In this document: piece after piece, positions 35,167 to 45,700 of the stretch
Layout: every line of letters starts with the position of its first letter
Position numbering within the stretch: position 1 is the stretch's first letter
Assembly (NCBI RefSeq): GCF_000226095.1
Contig: NC_016478.1
Span: 186,001-250,000, forward strand
Reading direction: 5' to 3'
Length of the DNA stretch: 64,000 nucleotides
Source: Thermothelomyces thermophilus ATCC 42464
Lineage: Eukaryota > Ascomycota > Sordariomycetes > Sordariales > Chaetomiaceae
Made by a program: the position numbers and the translations under genes
The notes under the pieces: generated by a model
Database searches by the model: none
Told to the model about the DNA's origin: nothing
Seen by the model: the letters and a program-made list of their open reading frames with translations, nothing else

Positions 35167-37870
35167 GGTTTAAACGTCTGTTGTCAGGTAACCAACCAAA
35201 CCAGGTCTGATGAGCGAAATCGGGTATCGATGTGTTCCTTGTTGATGAGATGCGCTGTGCTTGGGGGTCACACCGTCACTTGGGTGATGGGCGTCTGGGA
35301 GATAACGTTTAAGCTTCTCGCTGGTGAACTCTTGATGAACTCCCGGTGCTCCCTGTCCCTTCATCAATAAGATGTTCGCTCTCATCGGCGCTCCTCATCT
35401 CCTCCGTCACCTCCTCCGCAATCGCATGAATTTGGAAGGGGGGGGATCAGCGGGTCTTCGAAAAGCAAAGCCGAGGGGCTGGAAATCCCCCTGTCGAGCT
35501 GCCATCAGCGCAGGCAAAAACCGCACCATCCTGTGCATTGGCGTCGCGGGCATAGACCCCAGCGTTACCATAGGATTGCGCGAAGAAGGAGAAATACTAC
35601 ACTACCGTCCACTGCAGTGCAGTAGGTCGTGCAGGGGAGGAAGGACAACAAGTGGCTGATAGGCTAAATCGGCCACCGCACAATGCCACAAACCCCTAAA
35701 ATTATGCGAGGGTCGGCGTCGGCGGTCGCTGGCAGAGTCTGGCACGTGAAGAATGGGAGGTGGTATTTCTCCTTCTTGGCATGCTTGTGACTGGCGAGGA
35801 GCAGTCGGGACAACACGAGAGCCGAGACTCAGCGGCCCGTGAGAGTCCGAAAGCCCCTATTCCATTTCATCTGACTGCCTGGCCAGAGGCGCTCCATGAA
35901 GTTGTACATACATACATAGTTACTGTGTAGTTCGTCCCGTGTACGCCATCCTCCTGCTGCTGACACGACAGTCCGGCCTATGTACACCTGGTGCACTTAT
36001 TAAGATAGAGTCACTGGTGAGTTGCCGCTTCAGAGACTTGGTGAGTCGTCTGCTCGCAGCTCACCTCCACTGCCTCGACTGCCTATCATGTTGTCCAGTC
36101 GTGCAGTGAAAGCGTCGAGGCTTCGAGGCAGGGGCAGGCTCCACATAAGCTCCAGACAGGGTGGGACGGTGGACCAGTGCCTGTCATCTCTTCGCTAGTG
36201 CCTGTCTTTACATAGTAAGGCCAGGGTCAGCAGCAATTCATTCATCAAGCAGCATCACACCGAAGAGCCAGCTTCTTCACCAGGAAGTCTCGTAGATCAA
36301 TTGAATTTTCTTGCAATTGCTGTGTTCTTTATCATCTCGTCTTGAACTAGTCCTTATACCCGTTCACCTGTTTCTGGGTGCATCTACCTTATGTAGGACT
36401 GCTCGAAAGCCCTGTGGAAGCGCCGAGCCAACAAGTAGTTACTCGGGAACTTATTCCCGCACCGTTAGCCCCGGGCCGTTCCCAGCCATCCGTTGTCGTC
36501 GTTCGACATTAACTAGCCGACCCTCCAATCGGAGCCTTCCGCGCAACCTACTCGCGCCCACTCGTGATACTACACTACTGTCTTTTGCGGGGCATGCCCC
36601 GACCCAACTCTTCTCGTGTGCTGTGGTATGGTAGCTCAGAGGGTAGGTACCAGTACGACGCCACCTCGAGGGCTACGCGGCAACCCAAAAGTTCCGCCAC
36701 TCACATTTGACCTGCGTCTCCCGATCTGAAACCTTCTGACGTGCTTCCATCGCGAACCGAAAACATGGCTCTCAACCGCTTCTAAACCAGTCCCTTACTG
36801 TATTATACAGTTAAAGCGGATAATCCATAATTCAACACAGTCTCAGCAGTATTAACGTTAGAGCTACGGCACACTAGAAGTTTCATCAGCCCAAGAAGGC
36901 CCGTTTTCCTTATCTTACTTGAGGTAACTAACTATCGGTATCGAACTCCCAGACAAACTAGGGTTAGATTGTCCGCTTCGTACCTCATTGCGTGATTGGG
37001 AGCCCCGGACATTCAGAAACCTTAACTACTGTGTAACTGGCTTGTTTGTTTGGAGACGAAGCATTCCTTGCATATCCAAGGGGATGGTAGGTGCGTTGAT
37101 CGTTTCTCCAAAAGTGAAGCTCTTCGTTGAAGGATTCGTTGAAGGATTTCACCCCCTGGCTCGCCTGGACCGCTCCCCGTCCCGCTGGCCAGTTGTGGTC
37201 AGTCCCGACCGAGGGGCGACCGAGGTGTGCGTTCGTACTGTGTAACTTCGCAGTAACAACCCCAAACCGGAAACAGGACAGGATCGACAGGACAAGACGG
37301 ATTAACCGGGAGGCATTCCGCATTGAACAGAGGCTCGAAGATCAAACGGTTTCGTGCCGAGAAGCTGCATTCATCGAGAGATTGAGAGAGCGTGAGGGTG
37401 GTCTAATAGTTAGGATCTGTACCCTGCATTTTCGAGTCGTTTTCGCTTCTGTGGGGTGACATCCCAGGTCGCAGGACAGGCAGTTATCTGTTGTGATGCA
37501 ACGTCATGAAAGATTGCAAGGAAATCTGAGGTGGCATGTACGAACTGTAATCCGTACAGTACATATCATGAAGAATTAAGGGGAGGGGGGGGGGGGGCAG
37601 CTCCGAGGGTGCTTTGTTGGGAACATGCAAATTTTACTCTACTTTTTCTCAGACTTTGGATATAGTTATAGATCATTCTCGACTAGCCTTCCCATCTACT
37701 CCCTTGAACCTGGTTCTCGCCTCAGACTGCCGATGGGCGCTGCCCTTTATCACAGAGATCCCGGGTGTTGAAGTTGGCCGTGTAGTGTTTGCATCTCCGC
37801 AGGACGGGCTGTACCAGCAACACCAAGCACACCACACACACATACACACACACACACCTAAGCCGCCGCC
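35167..37870. other. Long intergenic region between divergent cluster genes
   Basis: This 2.7 kb holds the promoters of the acyltransferase (minus) and of the membrane protein (plus). Seen in it: a 12-bp direct repeat GTTGAAGGATTC at about 37131-37154, a 13-G run at about 37585-37597, and a CA microsatellite at about 37832-37858 just before the next ATG. No convincing gene is visible; open frames here lack domains. Confidence 0.5.
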
Positions 37871-39470
37871 ATGGATCTCGACGGACCGGCCCTCGCGCCA
37901 CCAGACGGCATCGTCCCTAACTTCGACAACCCGCCCAACCAGAACGGGCTCGCCCAGGGCGTGCTCGGCGCCACCGTCGCGATCGCCACGGTCTCACTGG
38001 TCCTGCGACTCTACGGCCGGTTCTACCTTTTGAGAAAGGTCTCTCCCGAGGATGGTATGCGATCTACTCTTTTGCCACTCATGCAGCCGGCACAAGATGG
38101 AAAGTTCACCTTAGCTAACGCAAGACATTTGATGCAGTCATGGTCATACTCGCATATGTTCGTTCAACAACAACTGTGTTCTGGAGTTTGCTATTCCGGC
38201 AGTGGTCATTCTGACAATTTTTACCTTTGTTTTCCGTCGTCCTTAGGGTGCCTTCTGTGGCGCAGTAAACTCCACGTTTGCGTTCGTCGACACTCCGGGG
38301 TATTTTGTGCACCAATGGGATATCCGCCTGCGAGATCTCATCCCCACGAGTTATGTAAGTGAGAGCGTGGGAAACGAGAGAGAGAGACGGAGAGAGAGAG
38401 AGGCGGAAGACAGATGACTGACAGCTTGACGGCCACAACAGCACGTCCTCGTCTTCGGCGTCTGCTACTCCTTTGTGCTGCCACTGCTCAAGGTGGCCAT
38501 TCTGATCGATTGGTGCCGCATGTTCGTCCCGCACGGCTCGTCGACCAGGAATGCCTTCTGGTGGGGCTGCGTGGTGATCAGCTTCGTGCAGATCGGCGCC
38601 GCCGTTGCGACCATCATCGCCCTGAACCTCCAGTGCATCCCGCACCAGGCCATCTGGGACTTCACGATTCCGAACGCCAAGTGCTTCAAGTTATATCACC
38701 TGCAGGTGTCCTCGGCCACCATCCAGCTCGTGTCCGACGTTGCCATCTTCCTGCTGCCGCAGCGTGTCATCTGGAAGCTAAAGATGTCTTGGAGGAAGAG
38801 GATGGGTGTTTCGGTGATTTTTGGTCTTGGTTTGCTGTGAGTACCACCCACTGTACCCTTGGCACTTTGCTCGGTGCTGCCGCTGGGTTGTTGCTAATCA
38901 CTGCTTTTCTTCCATGCAACCAGGGCCTGCGTTTCGGCCGCTTTCCGTCTCGCGACAACCATTGCATACGGCGAGGCGCTGGATGCCATCTACGCACTCG
39001 GTCCCTTGGTGTTCTGGGCCACGGCGGAGATGGCCTGCGGTTTCTTCATCGTCTGCATCCCTTGCTTGCCCAAGATCCTACAACAGACCGGCGTCCTCCG
39101 CAAGATGAAGAAGGCTCTGGGCATGTCGACGGGCCCGACGGCCAACTCGGCACAGGCTGGCTACCACACGGGGGGCAAGTCCGGGAATCGAAGCCGGGGG
39201 CCCAAGGTAACGAGCAGCTCTGCACAGGACTCGTACTACAAGCTGGAGGAGGACGGTATGGCCATGAAGGATCTCAAGTCCGAATCGACGGAGCACCTGC
39301 GCGAGGACCAGCAGGGCGGCAAGCTAGGCGCCCCCCGTGGTGCCGCCGCCATCACCCGCACAACGCACATCATGGTCACCGAGGACCAGCGTTCGACGAG
39401 CGACGGAGGTAGCAACCCGGACATGAACATGTACAACCAGCAGAAGGCGCCGTGGGGTGGCTACCGGTGA
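37871..39470 (+). CDS. Fungal rhodopsin-like seven-helix integral membrane protein
   Basis: Model of five exons: 37871-38054, 38138-38157, 38247-38354, 38442-38836, 38924-39470; 417 aa. All introns are 83-89 bp with GT donors and AG acceptors, and the joins restore one frame. It has the fungal rhodopsin-domain pattern (PF20684): helix 1 near residues 30-50 (GATVAIATVSLVLRLYGR), then VMVILAY, LRDLIPTSY, VFGVCYSFVLPLLKVAIL, a Cys-containing loop LQCIPHQAIWD, VSSATIQLVSDVAIFLLP, VIFGLGLLACVSAAFRL and LGPLVFWATAEMACGF. The last 130 residues are hydrophilic and low in complexity, probably a cytoplasmic tail. It is related to PTH11-like receptors but lacks a CFEM domain. The function is unknown; the gene lies between two candidate metabolite genes. 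Confidence 0.85.
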
Positions 39471-40709
39471 GACAGGAACGGACCCACGAAGACGCCGCGT
39501 GTCGATGGGCCGACCTGCTTGTCAACCTTGGCGCTGGGGGAACGCGAACCCATGGAATGCTTGGCAGTGGTGATTTTGTTTGTGGACGACACGACAGGGC
39601 CCTATTGTCCCAACTCACCAACAAGGCACCTGTTTGTCGGTTTGTCGTCTCGTCTTGTACAGTACACTAACGTTAATATCCCTGTCTATTCGATCGGCTC
39701 GAATTACCTGGCTCCCGGAGTTATGGAAGGGGACAGAAGGACAGAGCTCCCTGGGCTGGTAAAAAGTACTGTAGCTTATATTCATTTGTTAGCCATACCG
39801 GATATGGCTGAAGGCTTGCTGCGTATAATGACATGATCCAAGATAATCAATGGGAACTGATTCTCCTCGAGCCCCGCCGTACCCAAGACCGTCGCGATGC
39901 TGACTTCTCAGATTCCCATCACGTTACGGTGGTGCCACTCGAAAGAAGCGAGGAACCGAAAGAAGCGAGGCGGGGTGCCATCCCTGCTTCACCGCGGCAG
40001 GGGGGGAGAAGGAGGGGTTCCAGGGGCCCAAAACCTTCCGTGAGTTCTGATACGAAGGATCGCACCAATCCGCCGGAGTACGAATAATTAGGTACTGTGT
40101 TCGGCAGTTGCAGCTCGTCCTCCCAATCTTACGGATACCACCTACCTTATAGCATACACAGTTCAATCGAGCGAAAATGCCCAAAGAGGCCTGGTTTGCG
40201 AAGGTACGCAGCAAGAGATGCAGGCTTCGGTGAGCCAGGTCAGAGATGACTGCCTATCTCTGTCCTGCAGCAGACCGTCATGGTTCATAACGGTAAATAA
40301 AGGCTGCCCGCCCGAGTCCCGGCGACGCTACTTTTAGCCGACCAATCAGATACTGCTTTGCGGGTCTGAGCCATCTTGGAGCTTCGAGAGCATGTTGGAG
40401 AAGGCAGATGTGGCTGATCACCATTGAATTGTGTGTCTCGGCGAGTATATACTATAGTGTACAAGATGAGGGAGCCAAGCTATGGAGAAGTGAGCTGTGT
40501 GTGAGAGGGCTTAATAAACCGAACGGTTATTAGGTAGACCGTGGCACAGCCGCGCAGGGACCACGAACGCCTTTTATGTCAAACACTGCGGTTCCGGTAT
40601 CCGTATTGTTGGATGTTCGTCTATTCGAAAGTGGAGGTTTTAACTTTTAAGGTTCCGCTTATTGTGGCACGGGAAACGTGACTAAGGATCCCAGGATCTC
40701 ATAGTGTTT

Positions 40710-40739
40710 CTGATTTTAGACATAACCCACTAAAATCAG
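40710..40739. repeat. Short perfect inverted repeat
   Basis: CTGATTTTA at 40710-40718 and TAAAATCAG at 40731-40739, a 9-bp stem with a 12-nt loop. Role unknown. Confidence 0.6.
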
Positions 40740-40810
40740 TGGTGGGATTCTGCGCCGTGTATCGAACTCTGCGCTACCAGATCACGCAGATTTACTTTTC
40801 AACATAAAAG

Positions 40811-40923
40811 TGGACTAACGGCCTAGGGATAACCCAACACCGTTCCCAGGGTGTGGACAGTGGGTGCAATATAGAAAGTCAAAGTCCAGGTCCATGGGCG
40901 CGAAGCTCCAAGCCGTTAGTCCA
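40811..40923. repeat. Inverted repeat with 12-bp arms
   Basis: TGGACTAACGGC at 40811-40822 and its exact reverse complement at 40912-40923 bound a 113-bp unit. It could be a miniature transposon remnant, but no target-site duplication is seen. Confidence 0.6.
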
Positions 40924-41769
40924 TTTCCATTTTGGTGGGAAATCAACGGTAGTTATTTAGCTACGAGCTACTAGGTAATTCATCTCAACTCGATGATGTA
41001 ACGAGCAATCGTCCCTAATCCGCGCCTAGCCGCAGACTCGTGGGAACAGCTGTATGGTCACATACCTGATAGTTCGAAACCACTTACCAACTGACCTTCA
41101 TGACAATGCCTGATTGTTATCAGTACGATAGTCTCCACTCTCCAGTCAGATGGTTCAGGGTCACTGTTTGGGCCGCGAGATGGGAATGGAAACATAGATG
41201 GCCGAAGGAAGAGCTTGCTCCAGATATACTGGAGCCTTCGTTCCTGAGTGAGACGGGGAAGAGAGACAGAAACTATATTAATTAGTAGTAACGTAGCTCA
41301 TAGACCGACGCCAACATCCCTTAATCAAAGCAAAGCTCTTCCGTGCAAGCTCATCCAGCCGGACTCGTTCGATCTTCCTTATACAATCCTACCAGTAAGT
41401 TCCAAGCTCTCGGCCCGGTCATCTAACCATCTTCTTGCTCACCGACTTTCGCCATGTGCACACTGAACGTTGTGGAATACGCAAAGACTGGGGAGTGCGA
41501 GGTGGCAGTTGAGCTTTGTACTAAGTCACAGCTTTTCAACTCAGGCGTGCTCTGTAAAAAGGCGCGGGAGGATATAAGATTCTAACTACATACAAGGCGA
41601 AGTACAAGGACAAATATAGGCAGATCATGGCCGGAGGCTCGAGGAAGTCGATGACCAAGTAAAGTAGCGGTAGCGATGTGAATGAGGACAGCGGTGTAGG
41701 CGGGTCCTGCCGCAAAAACCAACGTTGGGTATTTACGTCCGTGTGCGTGTACGAAGTATGTGTGTGCAA

Positions 41770-41789
41770 TACGGAGTACGTACTCCGTA
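41770..41789. repeat. Perfect 20-bp palindrome
   Basis: The half-site TACGGAGTAC is followed at once by its reverse complement. A partial third copy of the half-site (TTACGGA) follows within 15 bp. Confidence 0.8.
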
Positions 41790-42453
41790 GGTAGTTACGG
41801 AATCGTACGAAACTCAAGCTTCTCCACCGCCAGACATTGCAAGATTGATCAGGTGAACAGGTCTGTGGCCCAAGTGGATGGCCGGGGATGGTCTCTGGAA
41901 GGAACAGAACCCGGGCTCGCTTGGAACCTATTGTGCCGCGTTCCCCCGCGACGCCCCTGTCGGTGAGTGATTTTGCGAGCTCAGTAATGTAACACTTGGC
42001 CGCGGACTTTTTTACTCCATTACTGCACGGCTCGTGACTCGTTACTTGACAGAGACGACGCAGAGGCTGGGACCCCAAACAAGGGAAGCTCTGTTCTAAT
42101 ATGCTACATACCTGGTAAACACAGGTACGGACCTAGTAGTACATAGTACGTATGTACGTATGTACTAGTGACAAATGTCCGGAACACAGACCAACAAGGC
42201 CAGGACAATGGCACACGGAACCCTCGCTCGATCGATGGCCCACATAGGCCTACAGAAAAGGAGAGGATCTGCAGGTACCAAGAGGCCGATTACGACAGAA
42301 TCGATATGCTGGGGGCCAGACTGGGACCGGGACAGTGGAAGCGAGTTTCCGACCGTCCGCGTCATCCAATTACAGCGAGGAAGGGCTCCGACACCGCGGA
42401 CAGGGTAAAGTCTACCGGGGAAAGAATGTTGGAAGGTGACAACGCGCGAGCAT

Positions 42454-42564
42454 CTACACCTCCTCCAGGATTCTGAATCCTAGCGTTGGTACGTGGGTCC
42501 TGCGCCAAAAAAGCCACTGGCGGCAAGTACCGCGCTAGGATTCAGAATCCTGGAGGAGGTGTAG
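42454..42564. repeat. Perfect 32-bp inverted repeat 190 bp upstream of the PKS start
   Basis: Left arm 42454-42485 begins CTACACCTCCTCC; right arm 42533-42564 ends GGAGGAGGTGTAG. The arms are exact reverse complements, separated by 47 bp. Each arm also holds an inner near-palindrome (AGGATTCTGAATCCT). Pairing continues imperfectly into the spacer through GGTAC and GTACC. It may be a MITE-like insertion or a cruciform or regulatory site. No duplication of target bases is evident. Confidence 0.9.
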
Positions 42565-42751
42565 TGTATGGTATGTCGAGATCATGCTACACCGTACTAG
42601 GTAGTTGCGGTAAGCAAGAAGCTTAATAAAGTAGGAAGGGTTGGAGAAGACTGCACCTCGCCGCGCGGACTCGTACTTTACTCTGTTTGTACTAATTACT
42701 AGTACTAGTACTCTCCAACTAAGAACCCCTAATAAACCAAGCCTCTTCAAG

Positions 42752-45700
42752 ATGGATGAAGCAAAGTACAGCGGCAGAGTGGGAGACCAGCCAGACGACA
42801 TCGCCATCGTGGGCTACGCTTTTAGACTGCCCCAGGATGTGGATGACGATTTCACCTTCTGGGACGTGCTGCAGAAGCGACGCAATCTGAGAACGGACTG
42901 GCCGGCATCCCGCATCAACGCCGATGCATTCAAAGTGAGAAGCCCCCCAACGGGGTTGGGTTCGCTTTTCATATCCCGGAGCCCCAAAAAGTGCTAACAT
43001 CTCATCACGACTGCAGTTCCACCATGGCAAAGGCGCGCATTTTATCAATGAGGACTTGGCCGCTTTTGATGCTCCCTTCTTCTCGCTCACGGCCAAGGAG
43101 GCCGCGGCCATGGATCCGATGCAGCGCTGGACCCTGGAAACCTCATATCGGGCTTTTGAGAACGGTGAGGGTGAGCTTTGAATCATCACCAGAACTAGAT
43201 CACTGATACTGGACCTTAGCTGGAATGCCGGCAGAGGCCCTCAGAGGCTCCCGCACTGCCGTGTTTTCGGCCTCGATGCTGGAGGACTACGCAAGGATGA
43301 CGGCCATGGACCCGGACAACACGGAGAGAACAGCCGTGACGGGCAGCACTGTTGCGTGCGTCATTCCGAATCGTGTCAGCTGGTATTTCGACCTGCGCGG
43401 TCCCAGTATCCATGTGAACACGGCTTGCTCCAGCGCGCTGTCTGCAGTAGATATGGCTTGTAAGAATCTGCAAGCAGGAGATTCCTCGTGTGTAAGTGCC
43501 CCCGTCTTCTGGCTTTTGTCTCTTCGCTGCATGCCCATGCTGAACTGAATGGTACTAATCTTGGCCGAAGGCGCTCGTAACCGGGGCGAACCTGCTCCTC
43601 GACCCCGGCGTATTCCAGGTCCTGTCGAACGGCGGCTTTCTGTCTCCGGACGGCGTATGCCATAGTTTTGACCACCACGCCAACGGGTACGCCAGGGGCG
43701 AGGGATTCGTTGCTTTGGTGCTCAAACCGGTGACCGCAGCCGTAAGAGACGGCGACGTGGTCCGCGCCGTCATCCGGGCTGTTGGCTCAAATCAAGACGG
43801 CAACACGCCCGTGCTCACGCAGCCTAGTGCCCAGGCTCAAGAGGACTTGATACGGCATGTCTACGCGCGAGCCGCTCTGCCGTTTGATCAGACGCGCTAC
43901 GTCGAAGCCCATGGTGAATAAAAATGCCTCGTCTTCTGTCAACTGTTTGCTTTCGGTCCCTGGCTAATAGAGAGGAATCAACGCAGGGACGGGAACTCGA
44001 GTCGGTGATCCCATCGAGGTCCGAGCCATTGGCCGGGTGTTCCGAGACTTCCGCTCAGCGGAAGAGCCCATGTTTGTGTGAGTCTTCAGCATTCATCCCC
44101 AATTTCCGTGCATGTTTCCCTGTTCTTCCCCAGCTAAATAATAGCTCTGCAGCGGGTCCGTGAAAGCAAACGTCGGACATCTAGAAGGCGCCAGCGCCTT
44201 GGCCAGCATTGTGAAGGCCATTCGTAAGTGCCCCTTTACAAGCTATCTCTAAGCTCTAACAAGGTACCTCGGGCGACGGTAGGCTGACCTTTATCCCGTA
44301 GTGATTCTCGAAAAGGGAATCATCCCTGGGCAGCCGCTCCTCGAGAAGCTCAACCCAGACATTGACGCTGACATGCACCACATCATGGTATGTATTACTT
44401 GATTCTTCCTTTTTATCCTCATGCATCCAGGCTTCAATGGGCTGACTGCATCACCACTACCAGGTCCCCTTGGAAGACACAGTGTGGCCAAGCCCGGGGC
44501 TTCGTCGGATATCGGTCAACTCGTTTGGTTTTGGAGGATCCAACTCCCACGCCATCCTGGACGACGCATTGCACTACATGCAGGAAAGGGGCCTCCGTGG
44601 GAATCATTGCACTGTTTCCGATCCTCTCGTCTCCAACAACACAGATGTGCAGGCGCGCGCTGTCAACGGAGTAAACGGAGAAGCCACCAGGTTCCCGAAA
44701 CTTCTGGTGTGGAGCGCCGCTGACGAGGGGGCACTCAACCGCATGATCCAGGCATACGAGTCCTATTACGAGGACAGAGTCGCTGGTGACCCCAGCCAGC
44801 TCGACAGACTGGCCTTCACCCTGGCAGCACGACGGAGCCGCATGCTGTGGAGGGCCTTTTCCATTGTTAACGATGGCGCAGAGACGACGAGCCTGACACG
44901 GCCCAGCAAAGCCACCCGGAGTTCGGCTGAGGTCGGCCTGGCATGGGTCTTCACCGGACAGGGCGCACAGTACGCGCATATGGGTTATGATCTTTGCCGG
45001 TATTCCGTCTTCCGCCGGACGCTGGAGCAAGTCGACGGCATATACCGCGGCTTGGGCGCGGAATGGTCATTGTTCGGTAAGAGAAGAGACCCGAAGCAAC
45101 ATTGCTTTACTTGACACTAGCAGTACCAGTAGTCGCGGTTGAGCTCCGAGACTGTAGACTAACTTGCGATGACAGACGAGCTGCGTAGCTCCGAGAACAT
45201 TGATAAGCCTGAATACAGCCAACCGTTGACCACGGCGGTACAGGTGGCGCTTGTCGAGTTGCTGAGGAGCTTTGGCGTCAGCCCTAAGGCTGTCGTCGGT
45301 CACTCCTCCGGGGAAGTTGCGGCCGCGTGAGTACTAACTAGCCCTGAGCCCCTGAACTCCTGTGTGCCATGTACCCTTGAGGTCATCGGCGTGTCTACGA
45401 GCGGAACTAGCTGACTGCTTTCCCACATCTACACAGCTATGCCATTGGCGCCTTATCTCTGCCATCGGCCTGCAAAGTTGCCTTCTTCCGCGGACTGCTG
45501 GCCGGAAAGTTGCGCGCCGCAAGCGCCTGTACCCCTCAGGCCATGATATCCGTAAACCTCTCAGAGGCCCAGGTTCCAGATTACCTCTCCAAGACTGAGT
45601 TGTCAACGGAAAATGCGCTGTCATCGGTATGCGTCGCCTGCGTCAACAGCCCGCTCAACTGTACCTTGTCGGGCCCGGAGGCAGCCATCGACGCGATCAA

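Larger units (their letters stand above)
39471..42751. other. Intergenic region upstream of the polyketide synthase
   Basis: No gene with a recognisable domain. It contains several inverted repeats listed separately (40710-40739, 40811-40923, 41770-41789, 42454-42564), a TACGTATG-type repeat at about 42140-42165, and a short direct repeat CGAAAGAAGCGAGG at about 39940-39970. The last 200 bp should hold the synthase promoter; no TATA box is obvious. Confidence 0.5.

Noticed and set aside
33916-35370. 484-codon open frame on the plus strand
   Set aside because: It is the antisense shadow of the acyltransferase gene. Its composition is Arg/Gly/Val-rich with no domain, while the minus strand has clear catalytic motifs.
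36626-36710. tRNA-like A-box text (GGTAGCTCAGAGGGTAG)
   Set aside because: No B-box, no anticodon arm and no closing acceptor stem could be found downstream.
40680-40800. Minus-strand text resembling tRNA boxes (GGTAGCGCAGAGTTCGA)
   Set aside because: The spacing between the boxes is too short and no cloverleaf can be folded by eye; at most a decayed SINE.
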